Shown here: positions 46,396 through 57,611 of the stretch, in pieces
Layout: every line of letters starts with the position of its first letter
Position numbering within the stretch: position 1 is the stretch's first letter
Origin: Tetraselmis striata
Lineage: Eukaryota > Chlorophyta > Chlorodendrophyceae > Chlorodendrales > Chlorodendraceae
DNA length: 64,000 nt
Reading direction: 5' to 3'
Assembly: GCA_006384855.1 (NCBI GenBank)
Contig: VCJN01002465.1
Coordinates: forward strand, 1-64,000
Notes under the pieces: model-generated
What the model saw: the letters and a program-made list of their open reading frames with translations, nothing else
Databases searched by the model: none
What the model was told of the DNA's origin: nothing
Position numbers and translations under genes: made by a program

Positions 46396-48251
46396 TGTTT
46401 GCATGCATGTGTGTATGTATATACGCAGGTTTGTCATAAATCGCATGGTACTCGCCATATAATAAATGTCCATTTGTCCATGTTCAGACTCCAAGGAGAG
46501 CGGCCACTTGTCTCAAACATGTGGTGACGTTGCGATATTGAGGCAGGTTCTCAGGGGAGGCGCGGCTTCCGGCCCACCTTGAGCGTGGTGTCCAGGGCGT
46601 CCAGGTTGACCCACAGGTTGTTGGTGTTGAAGAACTTGTGCGTCGTGATGTCCTCAAAGTGGGAGGTGTCCTCCTTGGGGCACATCGCCGACTCGCGCAG
46701 GATGAACTTGCCGTCCGCTTTGCGGATGGCCAGGTGGCCGCCCTTCTTGTCCGACTCGCTGCGCTCGCACACCTGCACCGCGCCCGCACCCAGCCAGCCA
46801 GGCCCCCGGCACACGTAAGCCGCGCATTTCCGGCAGACTTACCCCCCCCCCCCCCCCCCCTTCCCTGCCTGAGCATGTGCGCTGCATGTTCCTCTTGCAC
46901 CGCATCGCCACGCGGGTGGGGCTGGCCCGGCATGCTGAGCAAGCGGAATGCTGCACCCCCATTGACCACCATCCTGCCTCCGCATACCGCTGCTCGACCC
47001 CCGATTTGTTATAATATGAATGAGGAAGGGGAAGGGGGGGGGGGGGGGGGGGGGTCATGCTGAGCAAGGGGAAAGCCGCAGTGCTAGTGCCCATCGTCGC
47101 CGCCATGCCGCCGCCAGCTGCTTAACTAAAATATTGTGCGGAATTAACACGGGGAGGGGGAGAGGGGGGGGGGGGGGGGGGCGCACCTCCATGAGGAAGG
47201 CCTTGCCGGAGCTGGCAAAGTAGGAGAGCAGCGGCAAGCTGAGCGTGGCGCCCAGGTTGTCCGAGTTGGAGACAAAGAGGTACTTGACGCCCTCCGCTTT
47301 GAGGCGCTCCAGCATGCCGGAGCCCAGCAGCGAGGGGTAGATGTCCCCGTGGCCAGGCGGGCACCTGTGGCGCCGCCAAGGCAGGGAACATACGAGCGGT
47401 TGAGCAGCCCCGTGGGCTTGGTCGTCGACATGGACACCCCGCCCAGTGGGCACGCCAACATGGACGCTCTGCCTCGTGCACGTGCCGGGCGGCGCACCAC
47501 TCCATGTCGGGGTGCTCCCCGTACGTGGCCGGCTCCATCGTGGCGGCGTCGATCTTGGGCGACATGTTCTGCATCAGCTCGATGAAGGGCTCCTCCAGCA
47601 GGTCGGGGTGGTTGGTGGCTAGGTGCGCCTGCGGGGGCACGCCGCATGTGGGTGTCACGTGGGAGCCAGCCGCCCAGCGGTCACTGGGGCTGCGCCGCCA
47701 CCCTGCTGGGGCACCCCTCCCTCCTCCCGCGCACCGTCGCCTGCCAAAGGCATGCGCCCACTTGGAAAGCCCGGCACATGAATTCCCCTCGCCCTTGGTA
47801 CGTACAGTGTCTACTACGGCGTGGAGAGGGCCCAGTTCAGGCACAGGCATCGACCCGTATCTGGTTGCCTGGGTGCCTGGGGAGCGCCGCAGCGGGTGGC
47901 GCCCGTTTAAACAGCATGGATGCGCTCGCGGCCGCACCTTGGTGTCCGCGCTGGTGCTAAAACTGTTCATGAGGATGAACTTGACGTTGCTGCCGAAGCT
48001 GGTGCGCGTGTGCTTGATCTGCTCCGCGATGAGGTCCAGGAAGGCCTTGCCGTCCTTCACCTCCAGCAGGCTCTTGGCCTTCTCCAGGCCCATGGATGTC
48101 CCCAGCCCGCCGTTGAGCTTGAGCACCGCCGTCTGGGACAGCGTGGCCTGCGGCGGCAGAGGGCGAGTGCGCCGAGGGGGCATCGACGCTCAGCTCCCTA
48201 CCGCCGCCGCCTGAGTGGGTTACATCATGAGGAAGGAAGGTGTGTGTGTGT

Positions 48252-48282
<31 letters not shown>

Positions 48283-48605
48283 CTTCATGTCGATCTCCGG
48301 CACCTCCATGCCCTCCATCGATGGCAGGTCCGTCACGGGGGAGATCTCCGCCTCGGCCACCTAACAGCCCGACAAGGTGGAGCAGTCCCCAGGCACCTCG
48401 CGCTGTCAGGCGCAGGTCACCCTCGGCGCGGTTGCCCCCAGCGCGACAAAGAGAGGAGGGGGGGGGGGGGGGGGGGGGGGGGGCAGCGCACTGTGGTGGC
48501 GGCGCCGGAGGCGAGCAGGTCGTAGTTGCGCTCAAAGGCGCCGACGGCGGCTGCGCTGCAGCCCTGCGCGGCCATCTTGGCCTTAAAGCTGTCCGGGAGG
48601 CCCAT
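43103..48605 (-). CDS. UGP: UTP-glucose-1-phosphate uridylyltransferase (UDP-glucose pyrophosphorylase)
   Basis: Makes UDP-glucose and PPi from UTP and glucose 1-phosphate in the cytosol, feeding sucrose, cell-wall and glycolipid synthesis. Nine exons: 48605-48492, 48360-48283, 48147-47938, 47628-47498, 47364-47187, 46772-46578, 45311-45234, 45133-44791, 43182-43103. All phases fit and give 468 aa, the usual eukaryotic length. The nucleotide-binding signature is LKLNGGLGTSMGLEKAKS; further landmarks are FILMNSFSTSADTK, EWCPPGHGDIYPSL, FVSNSDNLGAT, NTNNLWVNLDAL, PRSRFSPVKTCNELFALRSD, and a C-terminal beta-helix (SLRVSGPVKFG). Three donors (exons 1, 2, 5) are followed within a few bases by 18-28 C. 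Introns 6 and 8 hold dispersed repeats, and intron 8 is 1.6 kb. Head to head with the DUF3119 gene. Confidence 0.96.
43255..43665. repeat. TATGTG-rich microsatellite in UGPase intron 8
   Basis: About 400 bases of imperfect GTATATGTATGTG-type repeat. Smaller pieces recur at 43990-44045 next to the dispersed repeat, and a purer ATGT/AT run lies in intron 6 (46311-46410). Confidence 0.85.
44047..44660 (+). repeat. Dispersed repeat family B, copy 1 (UGPase intron 8)
   Basis: Starts GAGACGCC and contains GAGAAAACGCAATTGAGAAAG, TTGAGCACTACGC, CGGCCCACTCGGGGGATCCC and, further on, GACACAGAGTTTGTA. Copies occur at 45871-46262 (same strand) and 63488-63650 (opposite strand). No protein motif. Confidence 0.8.
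45871..46262 (+). repeat. Dispersed repeat family B, copy 2 (UGPase intron 6)
   Basis: Same order of landmarks as copy 1, from GAGACGCC to CAGACACAGACACAGTG, with internal deletions and a C20 run (46081-46100). A telomere-like CCTAAACCC motif (AAACCCTAAACCC) lies at about 46147-46159. Confidence 0.8.
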
Positions 48606-49443
48606 GGTACTGATTGGGAGGCGGACACAGGGGAAACGGTGGGAGGGGGGCGCTCAGGAATAAAACACCCGTAGGTGACGACAAATTAAAGTAGGAGCGA
48701 TACCTGGCCGTGCACGACGGGCCCGCGCCCATAGCGCTTCGGGTAAGGTGATCGGGCAGGCCGGAGAGGGTTGGCGCGAAGCAGTGCCCAGGCAGGCGGT
48801 GCCCGCAGCGTGCTGTCGCATCACGTCGACGCTACTGATGCGGGCAAAGAGGGTAGGGGTGGTTGGGCACCCCGTTGACTGGTGCGGTGAACGTCGCCTC
48901 CTGAACACGGAGCGAGAGACGGGGAGCAACAGTCGGAAATCGAGCGCGCGCCGGGTTTACCTGCACGTGAAGTATGTGTCGAGGGTGGTGGCAACTCTGG
49001 GCGCGGGTCGGAAGTCGGCGGGAAGTCGGTGCTTGCAGCCTGGCGGGCGAGAAAGATTTAGATGCTGGGAGGGCGCGAATATTCTGGATCGTTGCGAAAC
49101 GTCGGGCGCGGATATATAGCAGATCCGCGCGCCGCGGGGCGCTGATGCATGCACGCACGGATGATGCGCGCTACTGCTGCAGTGCTTAGCACCGTTTCAA
49201 TGCCCCTTGCTCCATCGGCTTGACGTCGGCGTTATGCTCTCATATTGGCGCCTCGCTCGCGGGAATTTAAATGCGCCACTGACGAGCGCCGTTGTCCTTC
49301 AGCGCATCAAGGGAAGTGATGCCACCGCGACCTCGCCGGGATGATCGGGCGCTGCTTGGGAGGTGGCGCGCCATCTTAGTGCTACCTCCAGTCGGTACAC
49401 CCACCCTCGGACCTCGCCTTACTTCACTTCCACGAGCGCACGA
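48606..49443. promoter_or_regulatory. Bidirectional promoter region, UGPase / DUF3119 gene
   Basis: 838 bases between two divergent ATGs. A GATATATAGC string at about 49110 and an AT-rich TTTAAAT at 49265 could be core elements. No other gene fits here, so both promoters must lie in or near it. Confidence 0.45.
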
Positions 49444-50282
49444 ATGGCCTCCCACGCCACCCTCTCCTCTCGCGCGGCGGCCTGCGCCCGCGGCGGGTCC
49501 GTCCTGCGCCCCCGCGCGCCCGCCCCCCGCCGCGCGCTGTACCGCCGGGGAGCACCATCGGGGCGCCCGGTGGAGGTGCAGGCCTTCGGCTTCCTCAAGG
49601 ACAAGCTGGGCCTGGAGAAGCCCGGCTGGCTGCCGGCCTTCAACAAGGAGAAGCGGCGGAAGGAGGTGGACGCGCAGCTCGCGGCGGGAGAGCCGGTGGT
49701 CGTGGGGCCGGACTACACTGTGGGCGCGGCATTTCTTGGCGCCGGCTCGGCGTTTAACGCCATCCACCTCGCGCCCCTCGGCGTGCCCTTGGTGCTCCTG
49801 GGCGGCCTGTTCGCGTTCCAGGCATCCCAGGTGTGATCGCCCTGAATTCTCCCGCCCTACAGCCTGCGTCCATGTCCTCCTCTGCCTGCCTTGGCCCGGC
49901 CCTCTCCTCAGCAGCTCCAACGCGGCCACCACAGGTGAAGTTTGTGTTTGATAAGGAGGCCATGGAGGTGCGCATCGGCGAGGACCTGCAGCAGGCTCGG
50001 GAGAATTGGGCAGTGGGTGGCGAGAACCGCTGGAAGTACACCGGTTTCACCAACTGGACATTCTTCCCCGCCAACGCCAAGGACGGCGTCACTGGCGGCG
50101 AGTTCCCCTTCCCCATCCTGGTGTACTTCAAGGAGACTGAGACGCCGCGGGAGAAGTGGAGCGAGGGGCCCGGCAAGTTCGACAAGAACCCCGGCACGGG
50201 CCAGATGCACTTCTTCCCCGCTGTGGTGGACGCCGACGAGATCGCCTACCTTTTTGACAAGAAGGGCTGCGCGCGCCAGTAG
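49444..50282 (+). CDS. DUF3119-family plastid protein
   Basis: Two exons, 49444-49830 and 49935-50282, phase 0, 244 aa. I chose the ATG giving MASHATLSSRAAACARGG, an Ala/Ser/Arg-rich presequence typical of chloroplast import; the frame also opens 27 codons earlier. The mature part begins near FGFLKDKLGLEKPGWLPAFN, has a hydrophobic stretch (PLGVPLVLLGGLFAFQASQ, one or two membrane passes), and then the conserved soluble part VKFVFDKEAMEVRIG, ENRWKYTGFTNWTFFP and FPILVYFKET, ending HFFPAVVDADEIAYLF. The family is shared by cyanobacteria, algae and plants; its function is not known to me. Probably a thylakoid or envelope membrane protein. Confidence 0.8.
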
Positions 50283-51487
50283 ACTGGAGGCCCGTGGACG
50301 AGGCGGCGGACGCGACGCGCTGTGGTGTCCTGGTGGGGACGATGCCATTGTGCGGCTGGCGGCACTTGCTGGCCATCGTCCAGACATCTGGCAGACAAGA
50401 GGTGCTAATAAACGCACTGAATGACAACACTTTTGATCTCTGTCCCCTCCCCCTTGACACACATACACCGTTGTCGAAATGGATATGAGCACTGGCCTCT
50501 TGTACCGGAATGGCCTGGGCGGCATTTTTCGAGACGATATGTTATCCTTGATAAGTAGGCCTGTTAAGATCATTTCAGCAAGGCTTGTAATTATGGTTGG
50601 TGGAAGCATTTCGAGTGTGCTGTGCCATAGCCCCTTGTCTTGCGTCTGCGCGCCTCGCCCTGCACATCCTGTATCTAATCCCATCACGATTAACCAAGCG
50701 CATCAGCGATGCCCACATAGTCGTGCCCGTCTATTACCATCGACAGCGTCACAAGTTGGAATGGCCCCCATGCACATGCCATGTATAAAGTGCATGCGCA
50801 GCTTGGCGGCGCATAGTTAAAGGTAAAATGCCCAGCGCATGTGCTGCGTGTCAATCTGCATGCGAGCCTGACTTATGCGGCAAAGGTAAGGAGCTTGTAG
50901 GTTGGAAACAACTCGGGGGCTGCAGCGAGTGGTTCCATTGACACAGCGACCAATGCCGAAAAAAACATGCCGATGCCTTGGGTCTACATTCGGGTACTAA
51001 ACTCGGGCACACACGTGCCGTCGCGGTGATATTGGCCCAGGTGCAAGCATACATCGGCAATGTTGACCGGGCGGCCCTGATGCGCCCGCATTAACTGCAG
51101 CACCTCCAGGTGCCCCTCCCCCCCTCCCCTCAACCCCCCCAACACGATCGCCAGCACAGCTGTGCTCTACAATATTCTGACTGCATCAGCGCTACACACC
51201 GTGTAAAATCCTAAAAACCCTAGACACGCATTCAGTGCTGTCGTCAATTGCCATGCAATGGTGTTGAAACAAATTCCATATTTTAATGCTGTCATTCACG
51301 CCCATCTATGCCCTTGCGGCAGCATGGCATACTATGTGTGAATCTTCATAGCTGTGCATGTACAAGTACATGCGAAGTGGCGTGCACCATACAATGTAAT
51401 CCGACCGTATGGAGTCGCCCTGTATAAGCCAGTCACTGTGGTTCCGGCGCTCGGTGCCCTCTCCAAAGCAACACGCTGCAGCACGTC
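50283..51487. other. Convergent intergenic region
   Basis: Contains a possible AATAAA at about 50407 and TGTAAT at 50586 for the DUF3119 transcript. No other gene seen. C-rich tract at 51115-51140. Confidence 0.4.
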
Positions 51488-54400
51488 CTACGCATTACCG
51501 CAGGCCAGCTTGTGACGCCTCCATGCCTGCTTCTGGCACGCTGCCCCGCAGAAGGCCACGCGCTTGCACCTTGAGCAGCATGTGCTGGCGGCCTTGCCGC
51601 ACTGTCCGCAGTGCGTTCTGAAGAACTTACCCATCGCGACGTTGTGTTCATCCTCCTCTCCGTACTCATGCTCCAGCGCAGGCAGGTAGGGCGAGCACAG
51701 CTGCGTGGCGAGCGCGGCGCACTCGGGGTCACCGGTGGCCACCAGACAGGCAAACACCTCGGCGGCGTGGCTGGACGCGTAGTGGCGGCACTTCGGCCAG
51801 CGCTCGTGGCACCACGCAAAGTACGCCGCAAGCGGGGTGCCTGCCGCGGCACGTGCTAGCAGCAGGTCGCCGCCCTCCACGCCGCGCCGCAGCTCCCGCA
51901 ACCCGCGGGTCCAAAGCGCCACACTGCTCACCCAGTGGCCACCCCATGCCGCCATGTCGATAGTTTCCAGGCGGCTCCCGCCTTCAGGCTCGATGCCAAG
52001 TGCGGCGTCCACAAGGACAGCCTCCTCCGCCAGTGCAGCGGCGGATGGGGCCTCGGTAGCCCCACATGCGCCGCAGCTCCACGCAGGGGCGGTGCCGCGC
52101 TGGCGTCGGAGCTGGCCCGCACCGCAGCGGCTGCATGGCAGTGCGCTGCCGGGCTCCTCCCCCTCGGCGTCTCTCACGCAGCGGGCGCAGCCGCACGTGA
52201 AATGCTTGCGATCAGCCAGCAGGCGGCGCCGGACGGCGCACGGCGCCAGCAGCTCGGCGCTCAGGAGGTAGGAGATGGCCAGGGTGTCGCCCTCGGCGAT
52301 GGGCCGCAGGGCGCGGAGGAGCAGCTGTGAGAGCACAGCATGAGGGCAAATGCGCGGTTGGTGAGCACTCCTTTGGTTGGCAGGGACAACCTGATATATT
52401 GACCGGTGACGGCGAATATTGACTGTGGTTATCATGCGTTGGACGACTGACCATTGTAGCATTGAATTGTGCCTATTTTTACGGGTACGACTGGTACCGG
52501 AATTAATGAACCGCCTTGCAGCATTGGATGAGTCGGGTTTTCGGCTCAGTGTCTGTGGTTCATTCACATGAATAAAATCCTTAGATGGATGCAGTTCTTT
52601 GTTCGTCGGGAGGGTCGGCGGCGGCAATGATGTATAGTATGGAGCAGGTTGCAAGCTCATCTATAGGTGCTATGTTGATGGGTGGCTGCGCACCGAGTGG
52701 TTCGGCCCTGCCTGGTAGGCAAGGTTGGGATCGCACGAGTGATTGCAGCGGTGGCCAAGTGAGAATATCGCAGAGCCTGTCTCCCCAGCGACGGCGTCTG
52801 CCGTGGCGTGTGCTGAGAGCATCCAGGCCAGCACAGCCGCGGTGACGTCGCCCTCGACAAAGCCCGACAGGGGCGGCCACTCGGCCCGCACAGTGCCCAC
52901 CACTCCAGCCACGAAGGCCGACATATCATCTTCTTCCTCCTCTCCCTTGTAATCCTGCTCCGCCGGAAACAATGGGTTCAGTCGTCAAACAAAAAGCAGC
53001 TCAGATGTGGAATCATGCATTTTTGGTGTTAGGGTTTAAAAAAAACTAAATGAATTTCCGATGATTGATACTAGCTGCCTTTATCCCGCGAAGAGGCAGA
53101 AAATCAGTAAGAGGTAACGACGTGTGCGCACGTTAGTATGACCTGGAGTGTGACACAGCATATACCAAAAAGGTAATGCAGGCACTTGCTCCCATTCAAT
53201 GATAAACCTGAGCTCTGGGAGCAAGGGACCTCCAGCACTCGTCAAACTGTGATATGGCGTGACCTGTCGTACTGCGCGCATGTCAGTATCAAATAAAGAT
53301 AAAGGGACCAGGTACAGGTACAGGTAACGACTGCGGGTGCCTTTGCTTCTGGGCATATGGGCTGTGATGCAGCCTGTTTGCAGCATCTTTTATATAATGT
53401 GATCCGATTTTATTTCATGCGTAACGGAATAGAAATTCCGTTACAATCGATATATCCGCCCATAGCGACTACAGCGGCTAGCGTGGCCAACATTTTAAAC
53501 TGGTCGGAAGCGTGAAATGGTGGCGACGGTGAAGTTTACGCGTATTGTCATTACAACCAAATTACGAAACTTAAAATGTCAGCAGATTCCTCCGGATGCT
53601 CATAATAATAGGGGGCGGGCGGCGCCTGTGGATTCTATACAGCGACGACCAAATTTAATAGCGCCGCTGCTGCTGGATGTAAGACATTACGAGTACGAGA
53701 AGGAGTACGTATTATTACACCAGGCGGTATACTCGAATACTTACGGCGGGCGTGGGGCCTGCGCCATATATGTATGATAAATATAAATTTACGAGCACAA
53801 GTACTTCAAATTGCACCAGGTACCTGTTGTGAGGGGATGCGCTTATGGTGGCGAGAGTCTGTGCTACTCCGAGGTTGTGAGGGTGAGAGTATTATGATTA
53901 CAGTTCCGGCAGGGCGCCGTGCTGATATATCAGCAGGCGCCGGGCAGCGGACAGGGCGCAGGCGCAGCCGCTACGAGTGTTGCGCGCGCTACGCGCCTTA
54001 ATGTGTGCTATTGTTGATTAGGGTTAGTGAGGGTATAGGAAATATTCTCACATTCCACCCCGCTCTGATGAATCTGAGCCAGCAGATTCACGGTGGAAAC
54101 CTTTGCGGGTGGCTCGCCTTAGCAGCAAGGTATGCTGGTGAGGTCGAGATATGTTTGTATCGTTCCAATTTTATCAGGTGTTCTCGAGAGAACACCTGAT
54201 AAAATATATCCTATAGGATAGGATATATCCTATCCCCTCACTCCTGTGCTCCTAAATAGTACGGCGGGCAAAGCGCCTGCGCCACACACAGTCGCTATGT
54301 ATTTATGCATCACAAAACATAATATGATATGTACATAAGGATTACATGTTTTCGCTGCATGGATGTAACTAAGGATATGTACCACACAAATCCCCATGTG

Positions 54401-55857
54401 GGTACCCAGTGCCTGGTGCGTTTTGCGCAGTATCCTTACAGTTGGTGGTGCTACGCACGCATGGATCCGGGTTCGATCCCGCGGAGAAACATATAATATG
54501 ATATGATATCCCGCAATGTTGGACGACTCGGCCAATGCGAATCGCCACCGAATCCAAGCCGAAACGTTGCTTGAGGAGGTCCTCCATCCTATGGGGGGGG
54601 GGGGGGGGGGGGGGGGGTGGAGTGTAAGGATATGTACCACACAAATCCCCATGTGGGTACCCAATGCCTGGTGCGTTTTGCGCAGTATCCTTACAATGGA
54701 CTAGCAATCCATTTTAATACTGGTCCAATACAGGCCTCGTTGTCTGTCCTCCGGGTACTGCGGTGGTCTCCTACTTAGGTCCCCGTACCGTACCGCCCCG
54801 AAACAGCAAAGGCAAACAGTGACCACCTGGGTAGCTGCAGCAGTAATACAGGCGCCAGGGCAGGGTTTGATGTCGATACAAATTAAAAATATTGTATTAT
54901 TATACACTGCTTTCGTGCATGGTCTACCTTGGGCGGCATTCTCCCTGCCGGAGTGCAGGCGGCCAAGTCTGATGCGTCTGCCCGCGCTCATTCCGCACCC
55001 TCTTCTGGTACTGCTTCCACCGCGCAGTTGCTGTAATCCTTAGTGGACGTTTTATATTGCCTTTTCGGGTGGGTTCCTGATCGCCTTTTCTGCTGTACTA
55101 TAGCTCATGTCACTAAAAATAATAATATATGTCCAGGATATGTACATGACAGCTGTACCCGTACAAGAACGGGGAAATTCGGTGAAAGTACAGGTACTCG
55201 TAACCGTATTAGTCGTGTAGCGGTGGTAGTATGGCCGCCGTTTTGACCGCGGTGATGTGATATCCTTTTATCACATCATTCGCGCGAAGTGGTCGATATT
55301 AATATGAACGTCATTATTACGATGAGGTTAAAAAAATCCTTGATTGGTCGCAAAATATCGAACCCTGAAATCGAATCGTGAGGCGAGATATTTCCAGCTA
55401 AGCCGTACATGTAAAAAAATCTCCGGCCCGCGCCAAGGGCCAGTCTGGCTCATCCGGCGGCGGCGGCCCTGGAGGTCACGAAGATTGAGGCGGCCAGGCA
55501 TGTTGTCTCCGCATCCTGGTGCGGGGATCCTATACGAAAGTGATGGTAACATGGCAACATTCCAGCGGCGGTGCGGACCTCGTCGGGCGTGCAGAACAGA
55601 CCCCGCCACGCCGTTCGCTCGGAGTCGCCCGAGCGCATCCATAGGTCCAGCACCTGCGCAATTCTGCGCGCGAGAGCTTCCCCCGGGCTGGCACCCATGG
55701 CGTTGGCCACCAATTTCAGCAGATCGTTGGACACGGCGGCGCCTTCAATTAGCAGCAGCAACGGCAGCTCGAGCAGAGCGGTCTCGCCTGGCGCGAAGGC
55801 CCGCGTGGCCAGGAGGCATTTTCCAAGCTTGCCCGCCGCCACTCGCACGCCGGCCAT
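51488..55857 (-). CDS. SET-domain protein with C-terminal MYND finger (SMYD-related)
   Basis: Probable protein-lysine methyltransferase. Exons 55857-55579, 52954-52694 and 52324-51488; each is a whole number of codons with GT/AG borders, giving 458 aa. Exon 1 opens with the SET N-half (GKLGKCLLATRAFAPGETAL, LELPLLLL). Exon 2 has FSLGHRCNHSCDPNLAYQ. Exon 3 continues LLLRALRPIAEGDTLAISYL and the post-SET Cys cluster FTCGCARC ... CSRCG. The last 40 residues are a MYND finger (CGQCGKAASTCC, CKRVAFCGAACQKQAWRRHK). In animal SMYDs the MYND sits inside the SET domain; here it is at the end. Intron 1 is 2.6 kb and full of repeats. The link of exon 1 to exon 2 rests on phase and domain continuity, not on a transcript. 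Confidence 0.78.
54168..54205. repeat. Near-perfect palindrome, 18-bp arms, 2-base centre
   Basis: TTTTATCAGGTGTTCTC then GA then its reverse complement. It is directly followed by smaller palindromes TATCCTATAGGATA and GGATATATCC. Within the SET gene's large intron. Confidence 0.9.
54370..54439. repeat. 70-bp mini-element with TAAGGATA ends, copy 1
   Basis: Starts TAAGGATATG and ends CAGTATCCTTA, so the ends are inverted repeats. The same 70 bases recur at 54624-54694 with one visible base difference. Confidence 0.9.
54624..54694. repeat. 70-bp mini-element, copy 2
   Basis: Ends GTAAGGATA / TATCCTTAC, 9-base perfect inverted repeats (10 with flanking T/A). It lies directly after a G25 run (54593-54617). 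Confidence 0.9.
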
Positions 55858-56809
55858 CGAAGGGCACTCCGACGCCGTAATATACGCAGTGCTGATTCTG
55901 TGGTGGCACCTTGGGGTGACTGGGTGTAAAACGGTGGGGCTGAGGTATAGCCACTGCCCTGCTGCCCGCTGCAACGCCGGGAAAGCCACGCCCAACGCTG
56001 TTCCTCGAGGGCCGTCTGCCGTCTGGATATGTGAACCAGGGAGAGTAGTCGCTACTGGTTAGTCGCTATACAGTCGACACGCGGCCTGCAGCAGTCTTGC
56101 TGCCTGCGCGCTGGTGATAGCTTACCCCTGGTGATTGTCGCTAGGGACTACAGTACATGAAGACGGCGCGCGCGCAGACGCGACGACGACGATGACTAAG
56201 GATTACCGTTCAGGTACTGTATACAATTACATATGGTCCGCAGCGCGGGGCCAAAAAAACATGTTTTGCACCTTCGCGTCGGAATATTCGTGATGTAAGG
56301 ATTATATTTGAAACTTGAAATTTGTTGAAACTGAATCAAGTTTTCGTCTTGACAAGCTGCTGCTGTCCTTACCCAGCATCAGGAAAGGGCCTGCCCCTGA
56401 CCAACCCGCATAGGGTCCGCTTAATTAGCGCGTACGGCCAGTGAGGCCTCTGTGGGCCACGTGGCTATGTTGTTGTACATGTACTAATTGTACATCAATG
56501 GTACATTACCTTACACGTGAGTCATACGGGGGTTATTACGCTCGTACAAGGGCGCCAGCCCGTACTCTCTAGTCCGGCCTCATAAGCCCATGATCACGTT
56601 ACCGCGCCCTAGATGCGCATGTCATCGCTTTTTATTCTCCCTTGGAAGTCACAGCCCGCTGTGGCGCTACGCTCCACCGGCTACGGCCAAGCGGCTAGCC
56701 AGGCCGCTCGGCCGTCGCGTTGTTGGGATCCGCCCCTGTCTTTAGTTGGTGCCAGCATTGTCCCTGGACGTCCTCGGAGATCTGTGAACGCCATGAAAAC
56801 ACCCCCCTA
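55858..56809. other. No recognisable gene
   Basis: Promoter side of the SET gene, then unique-looking sequence. TAAGGATTA strings at 56208 and 56295. Confidence 0.4.
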
Positions 56810-57611
56810 ACATCTTGTTCAGCGGTAACCCGTACGACCTTGCGAAAACTTCATGAATTTGTTATGCATGTATGCGGTCCGCGCCGTTGGTACAATGGGC
56901 ACATGCGGCAGCGCGATGCGCAGTCACGTCGCGCGGCCAATTGCCCATGCTCTAGCCCTTAGCCAGCCCACGACTGTCAACCCCCGACAACACGACCGCC
57001 CGTAGCGCCAACAATATTTCATTGCACGACGACGATATGGGGGGGGGGGGGGGGGGGGTTCGCGACCGCCACGGCCGCGCAGGTGGGCAGCGTGCTACGG
57101 GCTCTCCGTGGCGACCCCGCAGCAACCGATCTGCCCGTTGCTCCCATCTACCTGCTTCGCTGGTTAGGTCGGACGAGCTAGGGAACAACGTATGTTGTCT
57201 AGGCCTTCTAGTTTGACTAAGCTCCCTTGCTACTATCCATGCGGGTTTGGCTCTACCAGTGGCGTATGGTGTTAGCAAAACGTGAATCCGTGATGGGGGT
57301 AGTCAATTAGGCGGCAGTCGCGAGGGTGGACCTCGCGGCCGCCGTCCCGGGACATCCACGCGCCCCATCCAGCTATGATCGACGTGTGTCGTCGAAGGGG
57401 GCGGTAGGGGGTAGGCCTACGGAGTGGGCGGGGGCTGGTGGGCTTGCCGAGGGTGTGCTAGCGGGTGCGTGATGCGCCGCCCGCAGTGCATGCAGGTACT
57501 GCGGGCGGCGATGCGGACCCCCTTGGCGCGGTGGCGCGGCGCGCGCGGACCTATTTTTCGTATCCTATTTTATCGCGAAATGTCGTACGGGTTACCGCAA
57601 GAAACGATGTG
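56810..57611. mobile_element. DNA transposon family of 30213-31024, copy 2
   Basis: Collinear over its whole length with the reverse complement of copy 1: GCGGTAACCCG, GCGAAAAC, TTGCCCATGCT, GCCCACGACTGTCAACC, CTCCGTGGCGACCCCGCAG, AACGTGAATCC, TCGCGAAATGTCGTA. Terminal repeats are degraded (AACATCTTGTT / CACATCGTTTC). About 70-75% alike by eye; G20 at 57039-57058. No target duplication found. Older than copy 1. Confidence 0.8.

Noticed and set aside
52683-52700. Non-canonical GC donor after CDPNLAYQ in the SET gene
   Set aside because: A normal GTGCGC donor six codons further keeps the frame and gives better SET spacing.
54440-54495. tRNA gene or tRNA-derived SINE (GGGTTCGATCCCG resembles a B box)
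   Set aside because: The T-stem does not pair well and no acceptor stem, D-arm or anticodon arm fits. At most a chance or decayed B box.
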